A stretch of 64,000 nt of DNA from Paenibacillus ginsengihumi DSM 21568 (GCF_000380965.1 NZ_KB905574.1:1-64000); one strand, 5' to 3'. Numbered from the stretch's first letter, positions 34,924 to 43,829 are shown. Notes: generated by a model not told the origin, from the sequence alone. Translations and numbers: made by a program.

Positions 34924-35700
34924 GAGAGCCAGCGAATGTTGTATTTTGTACAACAAAAACCGGGAGATAAACCCTATTTACGGCGTAATGTTGTAGAACG
35001 TGCAACAATTTGGGCGATGTGCCTCGGTTTGAAGCCCATCGCGCCCAAATTGTTGTACAAAATACAACTTTCCCCTTCCTCCGGCCCGAAATATAATGAA
35101 AATGTTGCATTTTTTGCAGGATTTGCCGCTCATATGCCCGGGGAGGGGGCGTGCTAACGCGGAGTTCGACTGCTAACGTGAAACTCGAACAACTAGCGCG
35201 CAGCTCGAACGCTAACGCGAAGTTCGACCGCTACTTTTCGGGGGCCGTCGATTGAGCATCCCGCCGCAGTAAAGTATGCCTTGCCGAGAGTAAGGATTTT
35301 TTCGCCAACTTTCCGGGGGCGCGAAGAACGGAAGAATGGCTAGAAGCTGCCAGTCTGTGAGGGGGTCCATCGGAAGTGTGCCGGGACTCGCGACAAAAGC
35401 AAAGGCGGATTGCTCGGCTTGCTTCCGGGTCGCGGCAAAAGCAAAGGCGACTCGCGCGGCTCGCTTGCTTTCGTTTGGCTTTTGGCCTGGCTAACGCCAG
35501 CCAGAGAGCTTATTTCACTCGAAACGCTCCTAAAGCAAGTGAGCGGCCTTATTTGGCATTTTTGGCGACCGGATTCAGCGTTTTGGACAAAATAGCGCTA
35601 CCCAGTTTCGTTACATTTCCAGGAGGCTACGTTTCAGCAAAATAGCGTTTGTCACAAGCGTTAGAGATGATATTGCAATCCGGAAGGTTCCAGAAGGCGC
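34924..35700 (+). repeat. Mosaic of dispersed intergenic repeats, block 2
   Basis: Contains the TTGTATTTTGTACAACA inverted-repeat segment (about 34938), ATGTTGCATTTTTTGCAGG (35101), several degenerate GCTAACGCGGAGTTCGA repeats (35150-35235), GAGCATCCCGCCGCA (35254), and the 200-base CTAACGCCAGCCAGAGAGC module (about 35492-35670). Order and orientation equal those at 18328-18960. No gene is supported between 34600 and 36072; short frames here are incidental. Confidence 0.75.
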
Positions 35701-36072
35701 CGCTTTTCGTTCCCGGCCAGCTTTTCCGTACCGCGATGCCTCGCTTTATGCTGCCTAGGCCATGCCTTGCGGTTTGAGCTATACATTTTGCGGAAAAGAT
35801 GCTCTGTTGCATGATGCGGCCGGTACAAGCAGCGGCTTGCTGTGGCGGCAATGGGCTGCCGACTTGGCCGCTTGGGTCGCCGCTCTGCTTCGCTTCATAC
35901 CCCAACGTCGCGGGGGAGGGCGAAGCTGGAGACAAAGTTGTGCGCTAACGCGGAATACAGGGACTGTCCAGCCGTCCCCGCTTGCAGTTTTCGGAAGGCA
36001 GCCAAAAGGGTATATTTTCCTGAAGCAAGCGATTATAATGGGGGTGTCATCTCACAAGGAGGCGAAAGCTTG

Positions 36073-37116
36073 ATGGTGAAACCGGATGGTTATTTGGAGC
36101 GGATATATGACGAGTTGCAGCGCCGAAGGGAAGAAGAGAGCGGCTCCTGGAAGGACGGGAGGGACCGCTTGCTGGAGAAGCTGAAGCAGGCGCTTGGAGA
36201 GTTCGAATATTCGCCAGGGGGCGGGGAGCCGTTTGAGCCGGTTCTTCTGGAGAGGGTCGAGCTGGAGGAGGCGGTTCGCGAACGGGTCGAATTCGCGACG
36301 TTCGGCGGACTGAGGATGCCGGCTTACGTCATGATTCCGAAAGCGTTGAAGCCTGGGGAGCGGGCCCCCGGCGTGCTGCTATGGCATGGGCACGGATACG
36401 GCAGCCGGTCGGTCGTCGGACTTCAGGAGGACGGCAGTCCGCGGCCGGCAACGGGCAAACTGTCGGATAACATCGCGCTGGAATTGGCACGCAGAGGCCT
36501 CGTCGTCATCGCGCCGGAGGTCGTCGGGTTCGGGGACCGCAAGCTGGAGCGTGATCTTGTCAAGGAGCCAACGATTGGCAACTCCTGCTATAACCTGTCG
36601 GTCTCGCTGCTAATGACGGGGCGGACGACCGCCGGCTTGCGCGCATACGAGGCGATGAGGGCAGCGGACTATTTGGCATCTCGGCCCGAGGTCGATGCCG
36701 AGCGGCTCGGCAACATCGGCCATTCCGGCGGCGGCACGGTCGCTTCGCTGTCGGCAGCGCTGGACTCGCGCATCAAGGCTTCCGTCGTCGGCATATACGG
36801 CAATACGTATCGCGGGAGCATTTTGGCGATGCGCCACTGCCTGTGTAATTATATCCCGGGCATCCTGCAGCACGCGGAAATGCCGGATCTGCTCGGCCTG
36901 ATCGCGCCGCGCGCGCTGTTTATCGAGGCTGGCATCGGCGATCCGATTTTTCCCGCAAATACGGCCCGCGAAGCGGTCCGCCAGCTTAAGGAGATTTATG
37001 CGGAGATGGAAGCGGCAGATCGATTTGAAAGCGATTTCTTTGAAGGGAAGCATGAGGTTAGCGGCCGGAAGTCGTTTGAATGGCTGGCGGCGGCGCTGAA
37101 GGGCGGCCCGAGCTAA
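36073..37116 (+). CDS. Dienelactone-hydrolase-like alpha/beta hydrolase
   Basis: A 347-residue cytoplasmic hydrolase. After a helical N-terminal ~85 residues comes the alpha/beta core with the oxyanion region L-L-W-H-G-H-G-Y-G, the nucleophile elbow G-H-S-G-G-G (about residue 221), an acidic residue in G-I-G-D-P-I-F-P and a catalytic His in G-K-H-E-V-S-G. It resembles the dienelactone hydrolase or acetyl-xylan-esterase-like families; substrate unknown. AAGGAGG lies about 10 bases before ATG 36073 and a TATAAT box lies near 36031. The open frame extends upstream to 35842 through non-coding sequence. Confidence 0.82.
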   Translation: MVKPDGYLERIYDELQRRREEESGSWKDGRDRLLEKLKQALGEFEYSPGGGEPFEPVLLERVELEEAVRERVEFATFGGLRMPAYVMIPKALKPGERAPGVLLWHGHGYGSRSVVGLQEDGSPRPATGKLSDNIALELARRGLVVIAPEVVGFGDRKLERDLVKEPTIGNSCYNLSVSLLMTGRTTAGLRAYEAMRAADYLASRPEVDAERLGNIGHSGGGTVASLSAALDSRIKASVVGIYGNTYRGSILAMRHCLCNYIPGILQHAEMPDLLGLIAPRALFIEAGIGDPIFPANTAREAVRQLKEIYAEMEAADRFESDFFEGKHEVSGRKSFEWLAAALKGGPS

Positions 37117-37226
37117 TATAGGCTAATACAGGATCATACAGGCTAAAAGTCGGAATAGGCTAAAAGTCGGCAACAGGCTAAAAGTCGGAACAAGATAAAA
37201 TTCAGAACAGGCTAAAAGTCGGGAAA
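37117..37226 (+). repeat. Short tandem repeat, about 18-base period
   Basis: GGCTAAAAGTCGG recurs at 37141, 37158, 37177 and 37210, with a degenerate copy at about 37193 and GGCTAATA copies at 37131 and before. The period is 17-19 bases with CAACA/GAACA-type spacers. The array starts directly after the hydrolase stop codon. From 37227 to 37458 nothing else is recognised. Confidence 0.75.
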
Positions 37227-37458
37227 GGCGGATGCTGCAAAATCATCGCCAGGCAAGCGGCAAGCGGGATTCGGGCCTGGAAGCGGACGGGCCGGCCAAC
37301 CGCGCCGGTCCGATTCCGCGCCAAGCGAATGCTGCCACGTTTCGCAGGCTGCCTGCGCCGTACGAAGCCGGGGACGCCGCGGGAAGAGTAATAAAACTCG
37401 GGCTTGCTCCATATGGTGATAGGGGATGTCCCTCTATACGGATGTGGAGTGATGCACA

Positions 37459-39744
37459 ATGAATACCGCGCCCGAGTTGGAGCGGCTAACGCTGCAGGTT
37501 TCGGGGATGACCTGCTCGGCCTGCGCAAACCGCATCGAGAAGAATGTGCAAAAAATGGACGGCGTCGCCTCTGTGTTCGTCAATCTCGTCATGGAGACGG
37601 CTTATGTCCGCATCGATCCGTCGCGGGTGAAGGTCCAGGATGTAGCCGACCGGATCGCTCAGCTCGGGTTTCGCGCGTCGATGAAAGAGGCATCGGCAGG
37701 CCCGGAGGAAGCGGTTAGCCTGGCCAGCATCTACAAGCGGCGGTTTCTCTTCTCCTTGCTGTTTACGCTTCCGCTGTTGTGGCCGATGCTGCATCATTTT
37801 TCGTGGACTTCGTCGCTATGGGTTCCCGATATCCTGCACAACGCTTGGATGCAGCTGCTGCTCGCTACGCCGGTACAGCTGATTTGCGGCTGGCCGTTTC
37901 TGGAGGGCGCTTGCCGCTCATTGCGCAGCGGGTCGGCCAATATGGACGTGCTGATTGCACTCGGGACGCTTTCCGCTTATTTGTACAGCCATTATCTTGT
38001 TTTTCACCCGGCGGGAGCGGCCGTGAGCGGTCATGGCCATACGCCGCTCTATTTTGAAGCGAGCGCGACGATCATTACGGTCGTCTGGTTCGGCAAATGG
38101 CTGGAGGCCAGGGCGCGGCTGCACGTCAGGCAATGGATGGAGGGCTGGACCCATCTGGTGCCGCCGTCGGTTCGCGTGCTGCGGCCCGAAGGGGAGACGT
38201 GGGAAGATTCCGCTCGCGTCGCGAAGGGCGATACCGCCATCGTGCTGGCCGGAGAGACGCTTCCGGTGGACGGCGTCGTATTTGCCGGGCAGGGGCTCGT
38301 GGACGAGGCGACGCTGAGCGGCGAGAGCCGGCCGCAGGACAAGGCGGCGGGCGACGCCGTATCCGCCGGCACCCGCCTCGTTCGCGGCCGGCTGGAGATT
38401 CGCGTGGAGCGGGCCGGGGCGCAGACGTCGCTCGGGCAGATGGTCCGCACGCTGGAGGAGACGCAGACGACGAAGCCGAAGCTCCAGGCGAAGGCGGACC
38501 GGGCGGCGGCCTGGTTCGTCCCGGGGATCATCGCGCTGTCGGCGGCGACGTTCTTGTATTGGTACGTGAGCGGCGCTCCCGGCGCCTTCGGCACGGCGCT
38601 TTCCCATGCGATCGCGGTCGTCGTGAGCGCCTGTCCTTGCGCGATCGGCATGGCGGCGCCGCTGTCCGTCTTCCTGGCCTCGCGCCAGGCTGCCCGGCTC
38701 GGCATCCTGTTCCGCCACGGCGAAGCGCTGGAAAGCTTGAGCCAGGCCGATACGATCCTGTTCGACAAGACCGGTACGGTAACCGAAGGCATTCCGGTCG
38801 TCGTCGGCATCGTCGCCAAGGATCGGCCGGCGCGGGAGCTGCTGCGGCTCGCGGCGACGGCGGAGCGGGACGGGGAGCATCCGATCGCCGGCGCTTTCGT
38901 CCGCGAAGCCGGGAAACAAGGCGTTCGGCTAGGTGAGGCCGAGCGGATGGAGGAGCTGCCGGGATACGGAATCAGCGCGGCCGTGGAGGGCAGGGAGCTG
39001 CTGATCGGCTCCGCAAGGCTGCTGCAAAGCCGCAGCATCCGCTGCCCCCAGCTTCGCGAAATTGCCGAATGGGAGCAGCAGGGAGCGACCGTCGTTCATA
39101 TCGCCGTTGGCGGCCGTTGGGCCGGCGCGGCCGGCATCCGCGATGCGCTCAGGCCCGGCATTGCCGGTGCGGTGCAGCGGCTGAACGGCCAAGGGCTGCG
39201 GCTGCTGCTGGTGACGGGAGACGATCGCGGCACGGCCGGCTTCATCGGTCGGCAAAGCGGATTCAAGGATATTCGGGCAGGCGCCCTTCCGCAGGAGAAG
39301 CTGGAGCTCGTTCGGAAGCTGCAAGGCGAAGGCCGCATCGTCGCTTTTGTCGGCGACGGAGTGAACGATTCCCCGGCTATGGCAGCGGCGGCGGTCGGCA
39401 TCAGCGTGAGCAACGCCGCATCGGCCGCCAAGGAGGCGGCCGATGTGCAAATTTTGCGCGACGATGCGCGCGGGATTGTCGACGCCATCGCCATCAGCCG
39501 CAGGGCGCTCGGCAACATCCGCCAAAATCTGACGCTTGCGTTCATCTACAATGCCATGGTCGTTCCCGCCGCGATGGCCGGCCAGCTGGAGCCGTGGGCA
39601 GCCGGCTCGGCGATGACCTTGAGCTCGCTGACGGTCGTCTTGAATGCCATGCGCATGGATTACAGCCTGAAGCGGGGACGGCGGCGCCCGGCGGATTTTC
39701 CCCGCAGGGAGCGCGGCAAGGCGGCCTTTAGCGCACAGCCGTAA
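37459..39744 (+). CDS. copA: Copper-translocating P-type ATPase
   Basis: A 761-residue P1B-type ATPase exporting Cu(I) across the cytoplasmic membrane. One N-terminal heavy-metal-associated domain has M-T-C-S-A-C-A (Cys19 and Cys22). It is followed by membrane helices, the actuator loop with S-G-E-S-R-P, the ion-site C-P-C in helix 6 (392-394), the phosphorylated Asp436 in D-K-T-G-T-V-T, the HP motif in G-E-H-P-I-A-G, and G-D-G-V-N-D-S-P. The last helices carry the Y-N and M-x-x-S-S signatures of the Cu(I) subgroup. No CsoR or CopZ gene is adjacent. The stop overlaps the 3' end of the convergent FixH-like gene by 17 bases. Confidence 0.93.
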   Translation: MNTAPELERLTLQVSGMTCSACANRIEKNVQKMDGVASVFVNLVMETAYVRIDPSRVKVQDVADRIAQLGFRASMKEASAGPEEAVSLASIYKRRFLFSLLFTLPLLWPMLHHFSWTSSLWVPDILHNAWMQLLLATPVQLICGWPFLEGACRSLRSGSANMDVLIALGTLSAYLYSHYLVFHPAGAAVSGHGHTPLYFEASATIITVVWFGKWLEARARLHVRQWMEGWTHLVPPSVRVLRPEGETWEDSARVAKGDTAIVLAGETLPVDGVVFAGQGLVDEATLSGESRPQDKAAGDAVSAGTRLVRGRLEIRVERAGAQTSLGQMVRTLEETQTTKPKLQAKADRAAAWFVPGIIALSAATFLYWYVSGAPGAFGTALSHAIAVVVSACPCAIGMAAPLSVFLASRQAARLGILFRHGEALESLSQADTILFDKTGTVTEGIPVVVGIVAKDRPARELLRLAATAERDGEHPIAGAFVREAGKQGVRLGEAERMEELPGYGISAAVEGRELLIGSARLLQSRSIRCPQLREIAEWEQQGATVVHIAVGGRWAGAAGIRDALRPGIAGAVQRLNGQGLRLLLVTGDDRGTAGFIGRQSGFKDIRAGALPQEKLELVRKLQGEGRIVAFVGDGVNDSPAMAAAAVGISVSNAASAAKEAADVQILRDDARGIVDAIAISRRALGNIRQNLTLAFIYNAMVVPAAMAGQLEPWAAGSAMTLSSLTVVLNAMRMDYSLKRGRRRPADFPRRERGKAAFSAQP

Positions 39745-40180
39745 ACGCATGCTGCACGACGACTTCGCCTTCCGGCGCCGCGATGCGCACAGCGGCGGAC
39801 TGCGTCCCTGGCATGAAGGGAATCCCCTGCCCTTCATAGAAGCCGGGCTGCCGCTCGCGCAGCGTAAATTCGCTGGTCCCGCACAGCATCTCCGGCATCG
39901 ACAGACGGATCGCGATCCGGGCCCCGGTAATCGGCAGCGCCGCCTCGTCCCTGAGCTCGACGGTAAAACGGCTCGGCGACAGCACACGGGCCGGATAATC
40001 GTCCATGCTGATGCGAATATCGAATGGCGGGGCCATTGTGTGCGTTTCCGCCGATCCGGATGACGCGGCGTCCGGCCGGATCAGATGATAGCGGAGGATC
40101 GCCGCTCCGGCGAAGAGCACAAGTGCGCTTTTCAGCCCGATCGAGATCGCCCGGCTTCCTTTGGCAGGCCACAAGCTCAA
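39728..40180 (-). CDS. FixH/YtkA-like membrane-anchored protein
   Basis: A 150-residue protein with one N-terminal membrane helix (about 12-28) and an exported beta-sandwich of the FixH/YtkA type, ending in G-F-Y-E-G-Q-G-I-P-F-M-P-G and V-V-V-Q-H-A-F. Members of this family occur next to copper transporters and cytochrome oxidase assembly genes, so a role in copper handling at the membrane is plausible given the neighbour. TTG 40180 is preferred over GTG 40189 because GGAGG lies 8 bases upstream of it and directly against the latter. Confidence 0.68.
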   Translation of the reverse strand: MSLWPAKGSRAISIGLKSALVLFAGAAILRYHLIRPDAASSGSAETHTMAPPFDIRISMDDYPARVLSPSRFTVELRDEAALPITGARIAIRLSMPEMLCGTSEFTLRERQPGFYEGQGIPFMPGTQSAAVRIAAPEGEVVVQHAFTAVR

Positions 40181-40484
40181 GGATTCCACCTCCCATCTCC
40201 CGCTAACGCTTTCTCTCTAGTAGTATGGGGCGCACAGCGGGAGTATTCGTTGTTTCTGGGGAAGCGAAGCCAGGGCGAATCGGAGGCTCGAAGAATGTTC
40301 GGCGCCGAAGGGCATATACATGGATTGGAACATCCCTGGCCCAAACATGCGCTGTTGTCCTCGGCCAAAATGTTCGCAATCGAAGCTGGCGACCGCTGAC
40401 GGGAATGATTCATTCATCCAAGTCGTCCACCGTCTATGATCTCTCCGACTGAAAGCCGCGTCATGTCGACGGTCCCGAAGCACG

Positions 40485-40512
40485 AAAAAAGCTGCACCAT
40501 ATAAGGCGCAGC
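40485..40512 (-). terminator. Minus-strand intrinsic terminator
   Basis: On the minus strand GCTGCGCC and GGTGCAGC form an 8-bp stem (one G-U) with a 6-base loop, followed by TTTTTT. No gene ends here; it would end the transcript predicted from the promoter at 40658. Bases 40200-40484 contain no convincing gene. Confidence 0.7.
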
Positions 40513-40623
40513 CTGGAAAGACAAAGTTGTCCGATATAAAATAAACAAATGACTTGATTTTGCATAAAAGGTCGTGCTATAATATTGAAATCATTGCGAT
40601 GATTAATCAGTTTAATATATTTC
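40486..40623 (-). ncRNA. Candidate antisense small RNA opposite the rpoD leader
   Basis: TTGACA (40658-40653, minus strand) and TAATCT (40635-40630) are spaced by 17 bases, and a terminator with six T follows at 40512-40485. The predicted transcript of about 138 bases contains a hairpin AATCAT-CGCA-ATGATT and no plausible reading frame with a ribosome site. It is complementary to the rpoD promoter and leader. This is prediction from signals only. Confidence 0.35.
40554..40583 (+). promoter_or_regulatory. SigA-type promoter of the rpoD gene
   Basis: TTGATT (40554-40559), 18 bases, TATAAT (40578-40583) in an AT-rich region about 108 bases before the start codon. Confidence 0.6.
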
Positions 40624-40690
40624 ATATATAGATTATCACAACATTGGCTGTTTGTCAAGCGGGAAACTATTTCGGGGGAGAGGAAGTTGG

Positions 40691-41812
40691 ATGATGTCGA
40701 ACGATCATTTGCCGGGATTGGAAGCCGATCGAACGATGGAACTGGTGATGGAGCAGCTGACAGAGCAGGGGAAACAGCGTTCCTCGCTGGCCTCCGAGGA
40801 AATTATGGAGCAGCTTGCGCCGTTTGGCCCGAGTCCCGAACAGCTTGACGCATTCCTCGACCGGCTCTCCGAGCTTGGGATTGAAGTGAGCGGCGAGCCG
40901 GATGACGGTATGTTGGCGGGGGCGGACAGCCGGGAGCAGGAGAAGCTTGATGTCGGCGGCGAGCTGACATTGCCGCCGGGCATTCGCACGGACGATCCTG
41001 TGCGCATGTACTTGAAAGAAATCGGCCGCGTCCAGCTCCTTTCCGCCGAAGAAGAGGTCGAACTGGCCAAGCGAATCGAACAGGGAGACGAGGCGGCCAA
41101 GCGCAGGCTGGCTGAAGCGAATCTGCGTCTTGTCGTCAGCATTGCAAGACGTTATGTCGGGCGAGGCATGCTGTTTCTCGATCTCATCCAGGAAGGCAAC
41201 ATGGGCCTCATGAAGGCGGTCGAGAAATTCGACCAGTCGAAGGGCTTCAAATTCAGCACTTACGCGACCTGGTGGATTCGGCAGGCAATTACGCGAGCGA
41301 TCGCCGACCAGGCCAGAACGATACGCATTCCTGTGCACATGGTGGAAACGATCAACAAGTATCACCGCACGGCCCGCCAGCTTCTGCTTGACAAAGGGCG
41401 GGAAGCGACGCCGGAAGAAATCGCCAAGGAAATGGACATTACGCCGGACAAGGTGCGGGAAATTATGAAAATATCCCAGGAGCCCGTCTCGCTGGAAACT
41501 CCGGTCGGCGAGGAGAACGATTCGAATTTGGGCGATTTTATCGAGGATCACGAAGCGTTGGCGCCGGCCGATGCGGCCGCCTTCGAACTGCTCAAGGAGC
41601 AACTGGAGGATGTGCTCGACACGCTCACGGAACGCGAGGAAAATGTGCTGCGGCTGCGCTTCGGATTGGATGACGGGCGCACGCGCACGCTGGAGGAAGT
41701 AGGCAAAGTGTTCGGGGTCACCCGCGAGCGAATCCGCCAGATCGAAGCCAAGGCGCTGCGCAAGCTGAGACATCCGAGCCGCAGCCGACGGCTGAAAGAC
41801 TTTTTGGAATAA
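40691..41812 (+). CDS. rpoD: RpoD/SigA-type sigma-70 factor
   Basis: A 373-residue group 1-like sigma factor. Region 1.1-like sequence (about 10-75) is followed by region 1.2 ([11 protein letters not shown]), region 2 with [10 protein letters not shown], the -10 recognition helix [12 protein letters not shown], region 3, and region 4 with [19 protein letters not shown]. The segment after H-M-V-E-T-I-N-K reads Y-H-R-T-A-R-Q instead of the near-invariant L-I-R-V-S-R-Q of primary Firmicute sigma A. The gene is monocistronic without dnaG upstream. Both points suggest a second, paralogous SigA. GGGGAGAGG precedes ATG 40691. Confidence 0.9.
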   Translation: MMSNDHLPGLEADRTMELVMEQLTEQGKQRSSLASEEIMEQLAPFGPSPEQLDAFLDRLSELGIEVSGEPDDGMLAGADSREQEKLDVGGELTLPPGIRTDDPVRMYLKEIGRVQLLSAEEEVELAKRIEQGDEAAKRRLAEANLRLVVSIARRYVGRGMLFLDLIQEGNMGLMKAVEKFDQSKGFKFSTYATWWIRQAITRAIADQARTIRIPVHMVETINKYHRTARQLLLDKGREATPEEIAKEMDITPDKVREIMKISQEPVSLETPVGEENDSNLGDFIEDHEALAPADAAAFELLKEQLEDVLDTLTEREENVLRLRFGLDDGRTRTLEEVGKVFGVTRERIRQIEAKALRKLRHPSRSRRLKDFLE

Positions 41813-41843
41813 TAAGATCGCAATTATACGATGTATCTTAGGA

Positions 41844-41872
41844 AGAGTCCGTACGAATCGGGCTCTTTTTTT
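41844..41872 (+). terminator. Terminator after rpoD
   Basis: AGAGTCCG / CGGGCTCT stem (one G-U) with a 7-base loop followed by TTTTTTT. Confidence 0.88.
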
Positions 41873-41889
41873 ACGTTGCAAAATCAAGA

Positions 41890-42080
41890 GAGTCAGCTAA
41901 TGTTGCGTTTTTTGCAGAATTCGTCGTCTCGTGTACCTGAGGGGGCATGGGGAGGGGCAGCGCTAACGCGGAATTTGCCGCTTATGTGAAGTTCGACCGC
42001 GAAAGCGGGGGAACCAGAAGCTGGAGGCGTTCGGCCCCGTTGTTCGGGGGGCTGCTAGCGGAGCATCCCCTAACGCTGCA
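41890..42080 (+). repeat. Partial mosaic repeat, block 3
   Basis: ATGTTGCGTTTTTTGCAGAATT (about 41901), GCGCTAACGCGGAATTTG (41959) and GAGCATCCC (42060) are modules of the mosaics at 18.3 and 34.9 kb, here without the 90-base array or the 200-base module. Confidence 0.55.
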
Positions 42081-42558
42081 AAACATAGGCGGAATAAAGA
42101 TTGACATTTTCGCCAGAAGCACATTCGGAACGGCCGCGATGGCGGTATTGTTCTCCGTCGCCGCTTCCTTGATCCTTACGCTGCTGTCTCTGGCGGAAGA
42201 GATGACGGAAGCGTGGGGGTGGAACTTCTACTTCTTTCGGCTGCCGTACATCAACAGCGGCCCGGCTGTTCAGCAGGCAGGGACGATTTTCGGCATCATG
42301 CTCTCGATTCTTTTTACGGGAATCGGCATAGCCAGCGTCTATCAGCGATACGGGAGGCTCGGCATGCTCGTCTTCTTCACCGGCAGTCTGCTCGTATCCA
42401 GCATCGGCTCCGTCATCCTGACCGCAACCGGCATGTGGAGCGAGCTGTTTGGCTGGTTGATAGCTCATTCGGCTGCATCTGTCGCAACGTGGCTTGTGCT
42501 GCTGGCGGTCTTATGTGCGCTGCTGTCGCACTGTATGCTGCGCAGAGCGAACGCTTGA
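42040..42558 (+). CDS. Small four-helix membrane protein of unknown function
   Basis: An integral membrane protein of about 150-170 residues with four hydrophobic segments (beginning A-V-L-F-S-V-A-A-S-L, then G-T-I-F-G-I-M-L, L-G-M-L-V-F-F-T-G and W-L-V-L-L-A-V-L) and the loop W-N-F-Y-F-F-R-L-P-Y. No family is recognised. The start is uncertain: the frame is open from 41947 but its first part lies in repeat DNA; TTG 42040 has GGAGG 12 bases upstream; the first ATG after that is 42139, without a ribosome site. The gene stands alone after the rpoD terminator. Confidence 0.55.
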   Translation: MFGGLLAEHPLTLQNIGGIKIDIFARSTFGTAAMAVLFSVAASLILTLLSLAEEMTEAWGWNFYFFRLPYINSGPAVQQAGTIFGIMLSILFTGIGIASVYQRYGRLGMLVFFTGSLLVSSIGSVILTATGMWSELFGWLIAHSAASVATWLVLLAVLCALLSHCMLRRANA

Positions 42559-42727
42559 TGCGGCTTTCTGCGGGAGGGCGCCGGCCGGAACCGATCCCGG
42601 AGCGAACTATCGCCATCCGCGAAGCCGTCCCCGGATGAAGCTTGCTGAACCTTCGGCCTGATGCTATTCGCCTCCTTCGCAACATATCATAGTACCAGCA
42701 GCTTTTTTAGCTTGGAGGCGATCGATC

Positions 42728-43651
42728 ATGGCAGTGAAGCCGCTGGCTCTGCAGCGAGGAGATACCGTCGGCATCGTCACGCTGGGCAGTCCGCTGGATG
42801 CAGGCGTGATCGATGCCCGCATTGCATATTTGCAAAGCATGGGCCTGCAGGTCGTGCTGGGCCGGCATGTGTATGCGCAAAATGGTTTTTTGGCCGGGAC
42901 GGCCGCCGAACGGGCAGATGATTTGATGGCGATGTTTGCCGATCCGCGGGTCAAGATGATTTTGCCGGTCAGGGGCGGCGTTGGCGTCGAAACGATACTG
43001 CCGTATCTCGATTTTGCTTTCCTTCGCCTGCATCCGAAGATCGTCAGCGGCTATAGCGATATCACGGTGCTGCTGAACGCTTTGTACCAGTTTGCCGGCT
43101 TCGTAACGTTTCACAGCCTGCTGCTCATCGATTTTAGACCGGATACGCCTCCGTACAATTTCGAGCAGTTTTTCGCTATCACTTCTTCCACCGCGGTGCC
43201 TCGCGCAATAAGCAATCCGGCAGGAATGCCGCTGGCCGGCAACGGCTTGGGCATTGTGAGCGGACCGGTCGTCGGCGGCAATTTGACTTCGCTCGTCGGC
43301 ACGCTCGGGACGCCTTACGAGATCGACACGACCGGCTGCATCCTTTTGCTCGAAGAAGTTCACGAGCCGATCAATACCGTATACCGCTATATCGAGCAGC
43401 TGCGGCTGGCCGGCAAGTTCGCCGCATGCGTCGGCATCATTATGGGGGAGTGCAGCGATTGCCCGGAAGCGTACGGCGTGTCGTACAGCGAGCTGATCCG
43501 CGAAGTGATCCTTCCGCTCGGCAAGCCGCTCATCACCAATATGGCTACAGGCCACGGGCGTTTTAAAGCGGCCATACCGATTGGCGCGGTCGTCCGATTG
43601 AACTCGTATGCCGGCACGGTGACGATGCTGGAGCCGGGCGTGCGTTACTGA
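42728..43651 (+). CDS. Peptidase S66 family LD-carboxypeptidase
   Basis: A 307-residue LdcA-like serine peptidase, which removes terminal D-alanine from muramoyl tetrapeptides or cleaves related modified peptides. The N-terminal domain has L-P-V-R-G-G-V-G and the nucleophile Ser110 in S-G-Y-S-D-I-T. The catalytic Glu lies in L-L-L-E-E-V-H-E-P near residue 208, and the His in M-A-T-G-H-G near residue 274. It is cytoplasmic with no signal peptide, so recycling of wall peptides or self-immunity to microcin C-like peptides (MccF type) are both possible. A TTGGAGG site precedes ATG 42728. Confidence 0.9.
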   Translation: MAVKPLALQRGDTVGIVTLGSPLDAGVIDARIAYLQSMGLQVVLGRHVYAQNGFLAGTAAERADDLMAMFADPRVKMILPVRGGVGVETILPYLDFAFLRLHPKIVSGYSDITVLLNALYQFAGFVTFHSLLLIDFRPDTPPYNFEQFFAITSSTAVPRAISNPAGMPLAGNGLGIVSGPVVGGNLTSLVGTLGTPYEIDTTGCILLLEEVHEPINTVYRYIEQLRLAGKFAACVGIIMGECSDCPEAYGVSYSELIREVILPLGKPLITNMATGHGRFKAAIPIGAVVRLNSYAGTVTMLEPGVRY

Positions 43652-43653
43652 AG

Positions 43654-43692
43654 AGCTGCATGGAGCCGCGCCATGCGGCTTTCTTTTTTTTG
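43654..43692 (+). terminator. Terminator after the S66 peptidase gene
   Basis: AGCTGCATGG / CCATGCGGCT forms a 10-bp stem (one G-U) with a 7-base loop, followed by TTTC and a T run. Confidence 0.85.
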
Positions 43693-43829
43693 AAGGGCGA
43701 GAGGAGTATTGCGATGGGAGAGGGAATTATAAAAAATGTGAACGATTAAGATGAAAACCAGCATTCGTATTCGTCCGCCGCAACATGAAAGCGCATTATT
43801 TGGAATGAGAGAAAGGAGGCTTCCATGTG

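Noticed and set aside
36001-36072. Upstream extension of the hydrolase gene to 35842
   Set aside because: The added 77 codons lie in repeat-associated DNA, and an excellent AAGGAGG site marks ATG 36073 as the start.
40461-40658. 65-codon minus-strand frame in the rpoD upstream region
   Set aside because: The frame passes through a strong terminator, has no ribosome site and an unusual composition; a non-coding RNA is the better explanation.
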